DNA from: Rouxiella sp. WC2420
Lineage (GTDB): Bacteria; Pseudomonadota; Gammaproteobacteria; Enterobacterales; Enterobacteriaceae
Assembly (NCBI RefSeq): GCF_041200025.1
Contig: NZ_CP165628.1
Coordinates: 4,960,001 to 5,024,000 of the forward strand
DNA length: 64,000 nucleotides
Direction: 5' to 3'
Shown: one piece after another, positions 38,171 to 49,480 of the stretch
How positions within the stretch are numbered: position 1 is the first letter of the stretch
How the letters are laid out: each line of letters starts with the position of its first letter
Program-made: the position numbers and the translations under genes
The notes under the pieces: generated by a model
The model's input: the letters and a program-made list of their open reading frames with translations, nothing else
Databases searched by the model: none
What the model was told of the DNA's origin: nothing

Positions 38171-40447
38171 TTAGACGTTTTCAGCGCGTAGGCGCCGAGC
38201 GGCTTTCACCATGTTCTCCAGCGATTCGCGTGTTTCCGTCCAGCCGCGAGTTTTCAGGCCACAGTCTGGATTTACCCACAGGCGCTCAGCCGGGATGCGG
38301 TCTGCAGCTTTACGCAACAGGTCCACAATCCACTCCACGCTGGGCACATTCGGCGAGTGAATATCGTAAACACCCGGACCGATTTCATTCGGATACTCGA
38401 AGTGCCTGAACGACTCCAGCAAGTCCATATCTGAACGAGAAGTCTCGATGGTGATCACGTCTGCATCCAGCGCGGCGATAGAATCCATGATGTCATTGAA
38501 CTCGCAGTAACACATATGAGTGTGGATCTGTGTTTCGTCACGAGCAATCGCGGCATTCAGTTTGAAGGCGTCAACTGCCCAGCGCAGATAAGCCTGCCAT
38601 TCGGACTGACGCAGAGGCAAGCCTTCGCGTAGCGCTGGTTCATCGATTTGAATAATGCCGATACCGGCTTTTTCCAAGTCTTCAACTTCGTCACGCAGTG
38701 CCAGAGCAATCTGCCTGGCAATGATTTCACGGCTCACGTCTTCACGCGGGAATGACCAGCACAGAATGGTCACTGGGCCGGTCAGCATGCCTTTAACCGG
38801 TTTTTCGGTCAGAGACTGCGCGTACTTGGCCCACTCAACAGTAATGGCTTCAGGACGGCTCACGTCACCGATGATTACCGGCGGTTTAACGCAGCGAGAG
38901 CCGTAGCTCTGCACCCAGCCGTTTTGAGTAAATATAAAACCGTCCAGATGCTCGCCGAAGTATTCGACCATGTCGTTACGCTCGGCTTCCCCGTGTACCA
39001 GCACGTCCAGCCCTAGCCGTTCCTGCTCATTGATTGCCTGCTTGATGTGCTCGCTGATGCCGGTGCGGTAATTTTTACTGTCCAGCCGACCCTGTTTGAA
39101 GTCCAGGCGCAGGCCTCGAATTTCGGTGGTTTGCGGGAATGAACCAATCGTCGTGGTCGGCCAGGCGGGCAGATTAAAACGCGTGCGCTGAGACTTGGCA
39201 CGATTTGGATAGGCGCTTGGACGCTCGATATCTCTGGCATTGATTGCCGCCAGACGCTTGCCGACAGCGGCGTTGTTTACACGGGTAGATTCTTTACGAG
39301 CACGAATTGGGGCGCTGTATTCAGCCAGTTTTCTCTGCGCTTCAGCACTCGGATTGTTCAGTGCATCAGCCAGCATCGCCAGCTCGGCACATTTTTGCAG
39401 GGCAAAGGCAAACCAGCTTTTCACTTCTGTATCCAGACGCGTTTCGACGCTAAGATCGATTGGGCTGTGCAGCAGTGAACAGGAGCTACCGAGCCAAATA
39501 CTGCGACCGGCAACCAGAGGTTTAAGGCGATCAAACCAGGTGCTTAAGTCGGCACGCCAGACATTACGGCCATTAATCACGCCCAGCGACAGCAGCCAGT
39601 CTTTCGGCAGCGCGTTGGCCACCGCCGTCAGATCATCGCGGCCCGCCACGGCGTCAATGTGCAAACCTTGTACCGGCAGATGACGGATAGTTTCCAGATT
39701 GTGGCCGATGCTGTCGAAATAGGTAGTCAGCAGCAGCCTGGTTTTACTTTGCAGCGCGGTATAAGCCGGTTTGTAGGCATCCAGCCATTCCTGTGGCAAT
39801 TCCAGCACCAGTGCAGGCTCGTCGATTTGAACCCACTCAATGCCACGCTTTGCCAGCTCAGCCAGAACTTGCTGATAAACCGGGAGAATATCGTTGATCA
39901 GTGACAGGCGGTCAAACTGCTCGCCCTTTACTTTGCCTAGCCACAGATAAGTCAACGGGCCGAGCAGCACAGGTTTAATCTTGTGGCCTAGCGCCAACGC
40001 TTCGTCAACTTCCTCCAGCAACTGAGTCCAGGTCAGTTTGAACTGCTGACCCTTCACGAATTCAGGCACCATGTAGTGATAGTTAGTGTTGAACCATTTG
40101 GTCATTTCGGCAGCGGCGGCAGGTTTGCCCGTCGGTGCTCGGCCACGACCCAGGCGAAATAAGGTGTCGATATCGACGGAACCATCAGCGCCTTGGTGAC
40201 GCTCTGGAACATTGCCCAGCAACAGGCTGGTAGTCAAAACGTGATCGTACCAGGCGAAATCGCCAACGGGCACTAAATCCACGCCAGCCTGCTGTTGTTG
40301 TTGCCAATGGCGGGCGCGCAGTTCGCGGCCCGTCGCCAATAATTCTTCTTGAGTGATGTTGCCAGCCCAGTAGCTTTCTTGAGCTTTTTTCAGTTCACGA
40401 CGCAAACCAACGCGTGGAAAACCCAGAGTGTGATTCAGTATCGTCAT
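38171..40447 (-). CDS. metE: Cobalamin-independent methionine synthase
   Basis: MetE transfers the methyl group of 5-methyltetrahydropteroyl-tri-glutamate to homocysteine, without B12. The 758 residues are full length, with two homologous barrels. The C-terminal zinc site is seen in HMCYCEFN and [10 protein letters not shown], plus the homocysteine-binding TTIGSFPQT and [11 protein letters not shown]. Regulated by MetR and MetJ in relatives; candidate sites lie in the metE-metR interval. Confidence 0.97.
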   Translation of the reverse strand: MTILNHTLGFPRVGLRRELKKAQESYWAGNITQEELLATGRELRARHWQQQQQAGVDLVPVGDFAWYDHVLTTSLLLGNVPERHQGADGSVDIDTLFRLGRGRAPTGKPAAAAEMTKWFNTNYHYMVPEFVKGQQFKLTWTQLLEEVDEALALGHKIKPVLLGPLTYLWLGKVKGEQFDRLSLINDILPVYQQVLAELAKRGIEWVQIDEPALVLELPQEWLDAYKPAYTALQSKTRLLLTTYFDSIGHNLETIRHLPVQGLHIDAVAGRDDLTAVANALPKDWLLSLGVINGRNVWRADLSTWFDRLKPLVAGRSIWLGSSCSLLHSPIDLSVETRLDTEVKSWFAFALQKCAELAMLADALNNPSAEAQRKLAEYSAPIRARKESTRVNNAAVGKRLAAINARDIERPSAYPNRAKSQRTRFNLPAWPTTTIGSFPQTTEIRGLRLDFKQGRLDSKNYRTGISEHIKQAINEQERLGLDVLVHGEAERNDMVEYFGEHLDGFIFTQNGWVQSYGSRCVKPPVIIGDVSRPEAITVEWAKYAQSLTEKPVKGMLTGPVTILCWSFPREDVSREIIARQIALALRDEVEDLEKAGIGIIQIDEPALREGLPLRQSEWQAYLRWAVDAFKLNAAIARDETQIHTHMCYCEFNDIMDSIAALDADVITIETSRSDMDLLESFRHFEYPNEIGPGVYDIHSPNVPSVEWIVDLLRKAADRIPAERLWVNPDCGLKTRGWTETRESLENMVKAARRLRAENV

Positions 40448-40470
40448 CTTTAAATTCCCATTTGGCCATC

Positions 40471-40543
40471 CAGATGTTTACACATCCATAATCCGCAGGT
40501 ACTGTATATTCCACAAGCGCAAATTATTCACAGTGACAGTGAA
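40471..40543. promoter_or_regulatory. metE-metR divergent control region
   Basis: AGATGTTT-ACACATCC (40472-40487) looks like two adjacent MetJ-type 8-bp met boxes next to metE. TTCAC...GTGAA (40527-40543) is an inverted repeat overlapping the metR ribosome site. I did not find an exact TGAA-N5-TTCA MetR consensus. The divergent metE/metR layout with MetR activation is well known in E. coli. Confidence 0.4.
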
Positions 40544-40551
40544 GGACTCTC

Positions 40552-41505
40552 ATGATCGAACTGAAACACCTGCGGACGCTGCAAGCTCTGCGAAATACCG
40601 GCTCTCTTGCCGCCGCAGCGGCACAGTTACACCAGACCCAATCAGCCCTGTCGCACCAATTCAGCGATCTGGAGCAGCGTCTCGGTTTCAGACTGTTCGT
40701 GCGTAAAAGTCAGCCGCTGCGCTTTACGCCGCAGGGGGAGATCATGCTGCAATTGGCGGAGCAGGTATTGCCACAAATTCAGCAGGCATTGCAGGCCTGT
40801 CATGAACCACATCAGGCTTCGCTTCGCATCGCGATTGAATGCCACAGCTGTATTCAGTGGCTGACACCCGCGCTGGATGCTTTTCATCAGACTTGGCCAC
40901 AGGTGTTGATGGACTTTAAATCAGGTGTGACTTTTGACCCGCAGCCGGCCTTGCAACAGGGCGAGCTGGATATCGTTTTAACTTCCGACATTCTTCCTCG
41001 CAGCGGCCTGCACTATTCGCCAATGTTTGATTTTGAAGTTCGACTGGTGCTGGCACCGGATCATCCACTGGCCTGCAAAGACGTGATCACTCCGGAAGAT
41101 TTGAGCAGCGAAATTCTGCTGATTTACCCGGTTCAGCGCCAACGTCTCGATATCTGGCGACATTTCCTGCAGCCGGCAGGAGTCAGTCCGGCGCTGAAAA
41201 GCGTTGATAATACCTTGCTGCTGATCCAGATGGTGTCGGCACACATGGGTATTGCCGCGCTGCCGCACTGGGTAGTGGAGAGCTTTGAGAAACAGGGCCT
41301 GGTAGTGACTAAAACTTTGGGTGACGGCCTGTGGAGCCGCCTGTACGCTGCCGTTCGCGATGGAGAGCAGCGACAGGCAGTGACAGAGGCATTTATCCGA
41401 TCGGCGCGCCAGCACGCCTGCAATCATTTGCCGTTTGTACGAGACGCCTCGCGCCCTGGAATTTCTTCTGCTCCAAGGGCGATTTCAGAACCGCCAGAAG
41501 CTTGA
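40552..41505 (+). CDS. metR: LysR-type regulator MetR
   Basis: MetR activates metE and other methionine genes, with homocysteine as coactivator. The 317 residues have an N-terminal winged helix ([30 protein letters not shown], helix-turn-helix about 18-40) and the periplasmic-binding-like effector domain. It is divergent from metE with 104 bp between, as in E. coli. The C-terminal 15-20 residues are variable. It converges on the MFS gene with 3 bases between. Confidence 0.96.
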   Translation: MIELKHLRTLQALRNTGSLAAAAAQLHQTQSALSHQFSDLEQRLGFRLFVRKSQPLRFTPQGEIMLQLAEQVLPQIQQALQACHEPHQASLRIAIECHSCIQWLTPALDAFHQTWPQVLMDFKSGVTFDPQPALQQGELDIVLTSDILPRSGLHYSPMFDFEVRLVLAPDHPLACKDVITPEDLSSEILLIYPVQRQRLDIWRHFLQPAGVSPALKSVDNTLLLIQMVSAHMGIAALPHWVVESFEKQGLVVTKTLGDGLWSRLYAAVRDGEQRQAVTEAFIRSARQHACNHLPFVRDASRPGISSAPRAISEPPEA

Positions 41506-41508
41506 TGA

Positions 41509-42735
41509 TTAACCCAGATTACGTTGGCGTGTGGCTATCGTCAGCCCTATAACCGCCACGGTAACAAGCGTTGAGGCAAGCAGGGTGAAGCTCAGGGTCA
41601 TGCCAGTAATATCCATCAGATAGCCGGTTGCAACGGGGAGTAATCCTGCCGGAATATAGGCGCCGATATTAAGCAGCGCGTTGCCTTCGGCGCGACGATC
41701 GGCGGCGATATTCATCGACAACAGCGTCAGTCCGCCCAATTGCCCGAGCCCCTGTGCGGCACCCGAGGCAAGTGCGGCGATGAAAATCATTTTTACGCCC
41801 CCGCCGTGCAGCGTGGCAATAATACTCAGCATCGCCACAATCAGCGCCGTACCGCTAATGTAAAACACCTGGCTGATGGGTAGTTTACGACACAAAATTT
41901 GTGTTCCCACCGCGACCGTAAACATCACGCAGGCCATGATCCCGGCAATAACCGGGCTACCGGCATTCGAATAATGGTTCAGTAGCACCGGTCCTAGCGA
42001 AAGCATCAGCGAAGTTGCGGTTAGACCCGGCGCGAAAAACAGGCACCCCATCAGCAGATGAAAAATATTCTTCTTCGGGATAGAAGGAAGGCGCAGCGGG
42101 CGGGATGCCGACACGCCGATTCGCTGCACCGGCGGCAGGCGAAAAGCAATAATAATTGCGCTCAGTTGCACCAGCAGCTCAACGGTAAAAACGGTGAATA
42201 CCGGGTGCGGCAAAAAGCGCACAATCGCCCCGCTCATCACTGGCCCCAGCCCTGCTCCGCCAACCATTGCAATCGATGCTACCAGCGCGGCCTGACGTTT
42301 ACGGCTTTCACCACCAGCATCGACAACCGCAGCCATACTGGCGGTCACGGTAACGCCTACTGCAATCCCGGTCAGAAAACGTGCTGCCAACAGTGCATAA
42401 ATCGACTGCGCGCCGATAAAACACAAACAGGCCAATACCGAGGCAATCAGGCCGGGAATAATGACTTTCTTACGCCCCAACCTGTCCGCCAGCTGGCCGG
42501 CAACCAACAGCGTGAAAACCAGCGCCAAAATGTAGCAGGCAAAAATCAGCGTTAAAGTACCGGATGAAAAGCCAAATTGCTGCTTCCAATGGATATAAAG
42601 CGGCGTTGGTGCATTGGAAAGCATAAATACGGCGACGACCAACCACGCGGATTTCAGCAGTCGTGCAGGGGAATAGCCTGGAACGCCAAGTTTTGCGGAG
42701 TTTATAGGGCTTTCGGCCGGTAATGACTGCGACAT
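41509..42735 (-). CDS. MFS transporter, drug/metabolite efflux type
   Basis: The 408-residue major facilitator has about 12 hydrophobic segments. Motif A GQLADRLGRKKV lies between helices 2 and 3, and the helix 5 motif-C-like GGAGLGPVMSGAI suggests an exporter. The N-terminus is 25-30 polar residues. It is divergent from a LysR-type gene 135 bp away, the usual layout of a self-contained inducible efflux pair. The substrate is unknown. Confidence 0.85.
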   Translation of the reverse strand: MSQSLPAESPINSAKLGVPGYSPARLLKSAWLVVAVFMLSNAPTPLYIHWKQQFGFSSGTLTLIFACYILALVFTLLVAGQLADRLGRKKVIIPGLIASVLACLCFIGAQSIYALLAARFLTGIAVGVTVTASMAAVVDAGGESRKRQAALVASIAMVGGAGLGPVMSGAIVRFLPHPVFTVFTVELLVQLSAIIIAFRLPPVQRIGVSASRPLRLPSIPKKNIFHLLMGCLFFAPGLTATSLMLSLGPVLLNHYSNAGSPVIAGIMACVMFTVAVGTQILCRKLPISQVFYISGTALIVAMLSIIATLHGGGVKMIFIAALASGAAQGLGQLGGLTLLSMNIAADRRAEGNALLNIGAYIPAGLLPVATGYLMDITGMTLSFTLLASTLVTVAVIGLTIATRQRNLG

Positions 42736-42870
42736 GATTTTTTCCTGTTATAAAGCGGCTAAAAACACCCTTCAGATTGCGGTACAGGATAAAGACAAAA
42801 ACATAGAAGAAAAATAGGCTAAAATTCTTATCATATCGGACATAAATGTCTTAAATGAGAAGGATCTATA

Positions 42871-43758
42871 ATGAGCAAGCTGAGCGGCATCGAGATATTT
42901 GTGCAAGTGGCAGAAACGCGCAGCTTTTCAGAAACAGCGAAACAGTTAGGCGTTTCTTCATCGGCGATAGGGAAAAGTATCGCCCGGCTTGAGACGCGTT
43001 TATCGGTACAGCTGTTTTACCGCAGTACCCGTAGCATTACTTTGACCCACGAAGGGTCGCAGTATCTTGAGCGCTGCCGCCGCATTCTGGACGAGGTGCA
43101 AAACGCCGAGCTTGAGCTGATGGAAAGTCATCGCGCGCCGCAGGGGCAGTTAAAAATCATCCTGCCATTTGTCGACGTCATTGTTCTGCCACTGATCAGC
43201 GGGTTTATGCAACGCTACCCGGAAATTCAGCTTGATATCGATATGACCGATCGCATGGTCGATATTATCGAGGAAGGCTTTGATGCCGTGATCCGCACTG
43301 GCACGCCGGTCGATTCACGGCTGAAATCGCGCTATCTCGGTGGGTATCAGCGAGCCATTGTTGCCGCTCCGGCCTACATTGCGCAACGAGGCATGCCTCA
43401 GCAGCCGTTGGATTTATTGCAACACGCCTGCCTGTTGCACAAGTATCCGAGCACCGGGCGCATTGAACAGTGGACCGGCTCCATTGACGCTTCCGAGCTT
43501 CCCGCCGCCATGGTTTGCAATACCAATCGGGTGATAATCGACGCTACGCTCAAGGGGCTTGGCATTGCCTGTCTGCCGGAATATCAGGTTCGAGCCTATT
43601 TGCGTGACGGCTTGCTGCTGCCAGTGTTTGCCGATCAGCCAGCGGCCGAGAACGGCTATTGGGCGCTATGGCCGGTGAGTAAGCACGTCACCCCCAAACT
43701 GCGGGCATTTATCGACTATCTGGTGGAATACTTCGCCCAAAACCCGTTAAACCGCTAG
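42871..43758 (+). CDS. LysR-family transcriptional regulator
   Basis: The 295 residues have an N-terminal winged helix (GIEIFVQVAETRSFSETAKQLGVSSSAIGKSIARLE) and a substrate-binding domain of the CrgA/DsdC-like group (GFDAVIRTGTPVDSRLKSRYLG). AGAAGGA precedes the ATG. It probably controls the divergent MFS gene. The intergenic DNA includes AT-rich TCTTATCATATCGGACATAAATG, where a LysR T-N11-A site may lie; I could not pin it. Confidence 0.88.
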   Translation: MSKLSGIEIFVQVAETRSFSETAKQLGVSSSAIGKSIARLETRLSVQLFYRSTRSITLTHEGSQYLERCRRILDEVQNAELELMESHRAPQGQLKIILPFVDVIVLPLISGFMQRYPEIQLDIDMTDRMVDIIEEGFDAVIRTGTPVDSRLKSRYLGGYQRAIVAAPAYIAQRGMPQQPLDLLQHACLLHKYPSTGRIEQWTGSIDASELPAAMVCNTNRVIIDATLKGLGIACLPEYQVRAYLRDGLLLPVFADQPAAENGYWALWPVSKHVTPKLRAFIDYLVEYFAQNPLNR

Positions 43759-43852
43759 TTTTTGACAAACTCTGAGCTTGTCCGAAAATCATCCAAACAA
43801 CAGGTTAATGAAGTAAACTTAATGTAGGAAACATCCAGCAGGAGATTTTACC

Positions 43853-44170
43853 ATGAAAGGTTTTCAACAGATTCTAGCGGGACTTGGGATGATGCTAATG
43901 ACCGCTTCCAGCTTCGCCGCGATCACCCAAACGCCCATCGAAAGGCAGCAGCAGCTACTGAATAATCCGGCGCAACAACGGATGCAGCAGCGGATGCAAA
44001 GCGATCAGCAATTACATCAGCGCCAACAAGAGCAAGACCTGAAATTCAGCCAACAGCAGCAGCGACTAAGGCTGCAATCTCAGTCACTCAACGATCAGCA
44101 GCGTTTGCAGCAAAGCCAGCTCGATAATAATCAGCAACGCTTGCAGCAGAAGCTTAATCAAACGCCTTAG
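43853..44170 (+). CDS. yhhA: Small secreted Gln-rich protein, YhhA/DUF2756-like
   Basis: The 105 residues carry a signal peptide (MKGFQQILAGLGMMLMTASSFA) cleaved near residue 22. The mature part has about 31 Gln in 83 residues, arranged as RQQ/QQRL repeats likely to form helices. E. coli YhhA is also a small secreted Gln-rich protein and is also convergent with ugpQ. The assignment rests mostly on that context; sequence identity is low and function is unknown. The last codons and stop lie in the first unit of a 20-bp tandem repeat. Confidence 0.65.
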   Translation: MKGFQQILAGLGMMLMTASSFAAITQTPIERQQQLLNNPAQQRMQQRMQSDQQLHQRQQEQDLKFSQQQQRLRLQSQSLNDQQRLQQSQLDNNQQRLQQKLNQTP

Positions 44171-44240
44171 TATTTGATCAAACGCCTTAGTATTTGATCA
44201 AACACAATAGTATTTAACAAACACCACAGTATCTGCACTG
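44161..44240. repeat. 20-bp tandem repeat starting in the yhhA-like stop codon
   Basis: Units are at 44161-44180 and 44181-44200 (identical) and 44201-44220 (14 of 20 matching), with a degenerate fourth at 44221-44240. Each of the first two units contributes the palindrome TTTGATCAAA at the junctions. The stop codon TAG (44168-44170) is inside unit 1. Confidence 0.9.
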
Positions 44241-44266
44241 GTGATGAGTAATTATTAGGCGCTCAC

Positions 44267-44300
44267 TGGGTATTAAATTTGATACTACATTTAATACCCA
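44267..44300. terminator. AT-rich hairpin between yhhA-like gene and ugpQ
   Basis: Perfect 12-bp arms TGGGTATTAAAT/ATTTAATACCCA enclose a 10-nt loop. It lies between convergent genes. No good T run follows on either strand, so terminator function is uncertain. Confidence 0.5.
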
Positions 44301-44346
44301 AGTAAATTTAAGCCTCTGTAATCAATCGCTACCGTTTATGAAGGCT

Positions 44347-45096
44347 TTAAACCGCGAAATCAGGGCCGATAAGATCGATGCGATCGGTGCAGATGCAGTC
44401 CACGCCCCAGTCCAGCAGCAGCCGCGCTATTTCCGGGCTATTTACGGTATACACCAGAATGCGCAGACCTGCCTGATGCAGGCTCTCAACCCGTTCTTCA
44501 GTCAGCTCTTTATGATTGATATGCAAAGAAACGCAGCCCAGACGCGAGGTGAGCGCCTGCCAGTTTTCATCCCATTTATCCAGCAATAGACCACGCGGTA
44601 ACTCAGGCACAGCAGCCTGTGCAGCTTCAAGAGACGGCACATCAAACGAAGAAAGCAGCGGGGGAACTGGCTGACCACGCCATAATTCAGCCGCCGCCAG
44701 CGCCACTTTTTCACCTGTTTCATACGCCAGCCCGGTGGTGCCTTTAATTTCGATGTTGGCCATCATGCCGTATTCGGCACAGCGCGACGCAACCTCAGAG
44801 AGCAACGGCAGTTTTTCTCCGCTAAAGCTGGTGCTGTACCAACTGCCAGCATCGAGCTGCACCAGCTTGTCCCAGCTCAGCTCACCCGCTACGCCCCAGC
44901 CATTGCTGGTTCGATTCAGGGTGTCGTCGTGCAACAGGAAAATCTCGCCGTCCTGTGCCAGCTTGGCGTCAAACTCAATCATGCTGTGACCGAGGCGAGC
45001 CCCGGTATCAATTGCTGCCAGGGTATTCTCAGGCGCTAGCGAACCGCCGCCGCGATGAGCCACAATGCGTGGATAAGGCCAAACTGTCATTTTCAC
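44347..45096 (-). CDS. ugpQ: Cytoplasmic glycerophosphodiester phosphodiesterase
   Basis: UgpQ hydrolyses glycerophosphodiesters to sn-glycerol-3-phosphate and an alcohol. The 249 residues show the GDPD motif: [27 protein letters not shown] with the metal ligands, and [12 protein letters not shown]. There is no signal peptide, which fits the cytoplasmic form. The start overlaps ugpC by 4 bases, so it is the last gene of the ugp operon. Confidence 0.96.
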   Translation of the reverse strand: MKMTVWPYPRIVAHRGGGSLAPENTLAAIDTGARLGHSMIEFDAKLAQDGEIFLLHDDTLNRTSNGWGVAGELSWDKLVQLDAGSWYSTSFSGEKLPLLSEVASRCAEYGMMANIEIKGTTGLAYETGEKVALAAAELWRGQPVPPLLSSFDVPSLEAAQAAVPELPRGLLLDKWDENWQALTSRLGCVSLHINHKELTEERVESLHQAGLRILVYTVNSPEIARLLLDWGVDCICTDRIDLIGPDFAV

Positions 45097-46166
45097 TCCA
45101 TCCGTAATCCGCTTTTCGAATCAAAAAAGTGTAGCGCGTGAGCGGGTAAAACCAAACGTAAATACGTGCCGCTAGCCGGACAATTTTCGTGAGAGAGTCT
45201 GACCACCACCCCACTTCCAGCCCAAACCCCGTGCGCCAGGTTATCCGCGCCCAGCAGCTCAAGGTTTTTTAGCTCCATTGGAATGCCACTGTGCGGATCA
45301 TTGGTTAGCTGAATATGTTCAGGTCGTACACCCAAGGTCAATTCACGACTGCCCCATTCTGGTCGCGCCTTTGGCAATGGGAGTTCATAGCCGCCCTCCA
45401 TCACCAGAGACGTGCCGTCGGTGGTCAGTTGACCCGGCAATAAATTCATCGCCGGAGAGCCGATAAAGCTGGCGACAAACAGGCTGGCGGGACGCTGATA
45501 AACCTCGGAAGGCGTACCGATTTGCTCGGCAATCCCTTTGTTCATCACGATAACCCGTTCGGCCAAGGTCATGGCTTCCACCTGATCATGAGTCACATAC
45601 AGGCTGGTGGTGCGCAATCTGCGATGCAGCTGTTGCAGCTCGAGGCGCATCTGCACGCGCAATTTGGCATCAAGGTTTGATAACGGCTCGTCGAACAGGA
45701 AAACTGCCGGTTCTCGCACGATGGCGCGCCCCATTGCCACGCGTTGACGCTGGCCGCCGGAAAGCTCACGCGGCTTGCGTTTCAGCAACGGACCTAATTC
45801 CAGTATGCGCGCCGCTTCCTCAACGCGCGACTGAATCTGCGCCTTGCCAAAACCGCGAATTTTCAGGCCATAGGCCATGTTGTCGTACACGCTCATGTGC
45901 GGATACAGTGCGTAATTTTGAAACACCATCGCAATACCGCGATCTTTCGGCTCAAGATTGGTCACACGCACGTCGTTGATATAAATATCACCGCTGGTGG
46001 TGCGTTCGAGGCCAGCTACCATACGCAACAGCGTTGACTTACCGCAGCCGGAAGGGCCAACCATCACGATGAATTCGCCGTCAGCGACATCCAAATCGAT
46101 AGTCTTGATTATCTGGTTTTGTCCGTCGTAGGACTTGGTCACTGCCTGGAGTTTTAAATTTGCCAT
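45093..46166 (-). CDS. ugpC: sn-Glycerol-3-phosphate ABC transporter ATP-binding protein
   Basis: The 357-residue MalK-type ATPase has Walker [10 protein letters not shown] near 38, Q loop, signature [14 protein letters not shown], Walker [14 protein letters not shown] and a C-terminal regulatory OB domain. It energises UgpAE. Overlap with ugpQ couples import with phosphodiester hydrolysis. Confidence 0.96.
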   Translation of the reverse strand: MANLKLQAVTKSYDGQNQIIKTIDLDVADGEFIVMVGPSGCGKSTLLRMVAGLERTTSGDIYINDVRVTNLEPKDRGIAMVFQNYALYPHMSVYDNMAYGLKIRGFGKAQIQSRVEEAARILELGPLLKRKPRELSGGQRQRVAMGRAIVREPAVFLFDEPLSNLDAKLRVQMRLELQQLHRRLRTTSLYVTHDQVEAMTLAERVIVMNKGIAEQIGTPSEVYQRPASLFVASFIGSPAMNLLPGQLTTDGTSLVMEGGYELPLPKARPEWGSRELTLGVRPEHIQLTNDPHSGIPMELKNLELLGADNLAHGVWAGSGVVVRLSHENCPASGTYLRLVLPAHALHFFDSKSGLRME

Positions 46167-46203
46167 GTTTATTGTTTACCAAATGAATCGTTTACCAAGT
46201 TAA

Positions 46204-47049
46204 TCATTTCTCGCTGTCTACCAGGCCGCGCACAAACCAGCGCTGCATCAGGAGTACCACCGCCAAGGGTGGTAATAACGTCATGATCATCGCAGCCATT
46301 ACCTGATTCCACTGTGTTGAGCCGTCTCCCGAAGAGATCATGCTTTTAATCCCCGCCACCGCCGTGCCCATCGAGGCATCGCTGGTGATAAGAATTGGCC
46401 ACAGGTATTGGTTCCAGCCGTAAATAAAGGTGATGACAAACAGCGCCGCCAGATTGGTTTTCGAGAGCGGCAGGACAATGTCCCAGAAAAAGCGCATTGC
46501 TCCAGCGCCGTCGATGCGCGCCGCTTCCAGCAACTCATCCGGCAGCGTCATAAAGAACTGGCGAAACAAGAACGTAGCCGTGGCGGAAGCCATCAAAGGC
46601 AAAGTCAGGCCGGTGTAGCTGTTAAGCATGTGCAGATTGGCGATCACTTGTACTGTAGGAAAAATACGCACCTCAACCGGCAGCATCAGTGTCATAAAGA
46701 TCAGCCAGAAGAACAGGTTACGCAGCGGAAAACGGAAATAGACAATGGCGTAGGCCGACAGCATCGAAATCGAAATCTTGCCGATGGTAATTGCCATCGC
46801 CATGATAAAGCTGTTCAGCAACAGCGGGCCAAATGCCGGGCTGCTGCCGCCTGCGCCCTGTGACCAAATAGTCCGTATATTTTCGAAAAAGTGCCCGCCC
46901 GGAACCAGACTCATCGGCACTTCAAAAATCTGTTTGTTATCGAGCGTCGCGGCAACAAAGGCCACGTACAGCGGGAATAACACCAGCAGCACGCCAATAA
47001 TCAGCACCAGGTGACAGAAAATATCGAGACCTCTTCTGTTTTCGATCAT
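46204..47049 (-). CDS. ugpE: sn-Glycerol-3-phosphate ABC transporter permease UgpE
   Basis: The 281-residue permease has about six membrane helices and the EAA loop [23 protein letters not shown] that contacts UgpC. Its start overlaps the ugpA stop by 4 bases. The MalG-like C-terminal end [14 protein letters not shown] (close to the family VxGLxxGA(V)K ending) is intact. Confidence 0.95.
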   Translation of the reverse strand: MIENRRGLDIFCHLVLIIGVLLVLFPLYVAFVAATLDNKQIFEVPMSLVPGGHFFENIRTIWSQGAGGSSPAFGPLLLNSFIMAMAITIGKISISMLSAYAIVYFRFPLRNLFFWLIFMTLMLPVEVRIFPTVQVIANLHMLNSYTGLTLPLMASATATFLFRQFFMTLPDELLEAARIDGAGAMRFFWDIVLPLSKTNLAALFVITFIYGWNQYLWPILITSDASMGTAVAGIKSMISSGDGSTQWNQVMAAMIMTLLPPLAVVLLMQRWFVRGLVDSEK

Positions 47050-47933
47050 TGGTAACGCACCTTACGCTCAACGAAGCGGAACTGAATAAATGTCAGGGCG
47101 ATCACCATGACCATTAATACCACCGACTGTGCGGCAGAGCTTGAGAGGTCGAGCCCGGTGAAACCCTCACGATAAACCTTGTAAATCAGCGTTGTTGTCG
47201 CCTGTACCGGACCGCCTTGCGTGGCCGCATCAATTACCGGGAAGGTATCGAAGAAGGCATAAACCAGATTGACCACCAGCAAGAAGAAACTGACTGGAGA
47301 AATCAGCGGCAACACCAAATTAAAGAAACGACGAATTGGGCCAGCGCCGTCGATGGCAGCGGCCTCGACCAGCGAACGTGGAATCGATTGGAGCGCAGCG
47401 AGGAAAAACAAGAAGTTATAGCTTACCTGCTGCCAGATAGATGCCAGTACTACCAGGAACATCGCCTGTCCGCTGTTCTGTGCGTGGTTCCAGTTATAGC
47501 CGAGCGTGCCAAGGAAGTGAGTGATCAGCCCTAATCCAGGACTAAACAGAAACATCCAGAGAACAGCAGCCACGGCGGGCGCTACGGCATAAGGCAGAAT
47601 TAGCAAAGTCTGATAAATACGACTACCGCGGATTACGTGATCCACCATCGCAGCGAGCAGCAGCGAAATACCCAGGCCGAAAAACGCCACCATGAAGCTG
47701 AATTTCAGCGTGGTGTAGAAAGAAGCGAGATAGTAGGGGTCCTGGAACAGCTGCTGAAAGTTGGTAAATCCAGCAAACTGGCTCGATATACCAAAAGGAT
47801 CCATGGTTTGCACGGAATACCACAGTGCCTGACCGGCGGGCCAGAGGAAAAAGATCGCCGTAATCAACAGCTGAGGCAAAACCAGCACATACGGCAACCA
47901 ACTACAGCCAAACCCGGGACGGTGTGAACTCAT
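47046..47933 (-). CDS. ugpA: sn-Glycerol-3-phosphate ABC transporter permease UgpA
   Basis: The 295-residue MalF-like permease has the EAA loop [23 protein letters not shown] and multiple hydrophobic helices. It pairs with UgpE. It is 145 bases after ugpB, with a hairpin between that could set the high binding-protein to permease ratio. Confidence 0.95.
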   Translation of the reverse strand: MSSHRPGFGCSWLPYVLVLPQLLITAIFFLWPAGQALWYSVQTMDPFGISSQFAGFTNFQQLFQDPYYLASFYTTLKFSFMVAFFGLGISLLLAAMVDHVIRGSRIYQTLLILPYAVAPAVAAVLWMFLFSPGLGLITHFLGTLGYNWNHAQNSGQAMFLVVLASIWQQVSYNFLFFLAALQSIPRSLVEAAAIDGAGPIRRFFNLVLPLISPVSFFLLVVNLVYAFFDTFPVIDAATQGGPVQATTTLIYKVYREGFTGLDLSSSAAQSVVLMVMVIALTFIQFRFVERKVRYQ

Positions 47934-48013
47934 AGGAATTACTCATAGAAACTAAGGGCTGAAAAGGGCAACGAAGATCAACGATGGCGTGACCAAACTG
48001 TTCAAAAGAACAA

Positions 48014-48049
48014 TGCGTAACAACGGCTGTCGAGATTCATTGTTACGCA
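48014..48049 (-). other. Stem-loop between ugpB and ugpA
   Basis: Perfect 10-bp arms TGCGTAACAA/TTGTTACGCA enclose a 16-nt loop, about 30 bases past the ugpB stop. Such hairpins after binding-protein genes commonly stabilise the upstream message or attenuate downstream genes; here that is inferred. Confidence 0.5.
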
Positions 48050-48078
48050 CTGCCCTATTGATTTGGCAACGGTCGTTG

Positions 48079-49395
48079 TTATTGCTTAACAGAGGCTTCA
48101 AAACGGCGCAGCAGCAGGTTACCGCGCTGTACTGACTCATCAAGCGCCTGTTTTGCCGTCTTCTGGCCGCTCCATACGCCTTCCAGCTCTTCATCTACGA
48201 TGGTACGGATTTGCGGCATGTTGCCCAGACGCAGGCCTTTGGTAAACGGCAGCGGCGGTTTGTTCATCATCTGGCGAGTTGCAACGTCAGAACCTGGGTT
48301 CTTGTCATAGAAGCCCTGCTGTCTGGTCAGCTCATAGGCGGCAGTGGTAACCGGGAGATAGCCCGTTTTTTGATGCCATTCCGCGGCAATTGCCGGAGTT
48401 GTCAGGAATTGCAGGAACTCGGCCACGCCTTTATAGGTCGCATCATCCTTGCCTTTCATCACCCACAGGCTGGCACCACCGATAATGGCGTTCTGCGGCG
48501 CGCCTTTCACGTCAGCGTCGTAAGGCATCATGCCTACACCATAGTTGAATTTGGCATACTGACGAATATCGGCCAGCGAGCCAGATGAGGCGGTAGTCAT
48601 CGCGCAATCGCCGTTGTAGAACTTGGCAGTAGACTCATCCTGACGACCAAAATAGGTGAACTCACCTTTCTTGTTCATATCTTCCAGAAACTGAATGTGT
48701 TTGATCTGCTCTGGCTTGTTAAATTCCAGAACTGCGTCGGTGCCGTCGAAACCGTTATTTTTGGTCGCCACTGGCAAACCGTGCCAGGCGCTAAAGTTTT
48801 CAATCTGGATCCAGCCCTGCCAGCCGCTGGCATAGCCGCACTTCATGCCGGCCTCTTTCAGCTTGGCGGTGTCCTGCTCCAGCTCTTGCCAGGTTTTTGG
48901 CGGCTGATCGGGATTCAGACCCGCTTTCTTAAACGCGTCTTTGTTGTAGTACAGCACCGGCGTGGAGCTGTTGAACGGCTGAGACAGCAGACGACCCTGA
49001 GAGTCTGAATAGTATCCGGAAACCGTTGGCACGAATTGGGAAACGTCTTCTTTCAGGCCCGCGTCAGCGAACACTTGATAGACCGGCTTGATCGCTTTAC
49101 TGGCCATCATGGTCGCGGTGCCCACTTCATAGACCTGCAAAATCGCCGGAGCGTTGCCGGTGCGATAAGCAGCAATACCGGCAGCCAGATTCTGGTCGTA
49201 TTTGCCTTTATAAACAGGAACAATTTTTACGTCAGGATGCGTTTGGTTAAAACGATCGGCCAATGAGTTGACCTCTTTGCCTAACTCGCCGTCCATGGAA
49301 TGCCAGAAAGGAATTTCCGTGACGGCCAGAGCGTTGGCGCTGAAAGCCAGCATCAGTGCTGCACCCAGAGCCGATTTTTTTAAATTGTTAAACAT
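48079..49395 (-). CDS. ugpB: sn-Glycerol-3-phosphate periplasmic binding protein
   Basis: The 438 residues are the E. coli length. A signal peptide ([19 protein letters not shown]) is cut near residue 24. The mature family-1 binding fold includes [16 protein letters not shown] and the ligand-region [15 protein letters not shown]. It binds glycerol-3-phosphate and glycerophosphodiesters. It is the first gene after the Pho boxes. Confidence 0.97.
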   Translation of the reverse strand: MFNNLKKSALGAALMLAFSANALAVTEIPFWHSMDGELGKEVNSLADRFNQTHPDVKIVPVYKGKYDQNLAAGIAAYRTGNAPAILQVYEVGTATMMASKAIKPVYQVFADAGLKEDVSQFVPTVSGYYSDSQGRLLSQPFNSSTPVLYYNKDAFKKAGLNPDQPPKTWQELEQDTAKLKEAGMKCGYASGWQGWIQIENFSAWHGLPVATKNNGFDGTDAVLEFNKPEQIKHIQFLEDMNKKGEFTYFGRQDESTAKFYNGDCAMTTASSGSLADIRQYAKFNYGVGMMPYDADVKGAPQNAIIGGASLWVMKGKDDATYKGVAEFLQFLTTPAIAAEWHQKTGYLPVTTAAYELTRQQGFYDKNPGSDVATRQMMNKPPLPFTKGLRLGNMPQIRTIVDEELEGVWSGQKTAKQALDESVQRGNLLLRRFEASVKQ

Positions 49396-49480
49396 GCCTG
49401 TCTCCTGAATTCTGCCGGTGTTTGAATTTGTAATTGCAGAGAAGTAATGGAAGTTAAAAAACTTTTTTATTCGGGAGCTA

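Noticed and set aside
37959-38174. 71-codon plus-strand frame between the SDR gene and metE
   Set aside because: It runs through the metE terminator and into metE; composition is unlike a protein.
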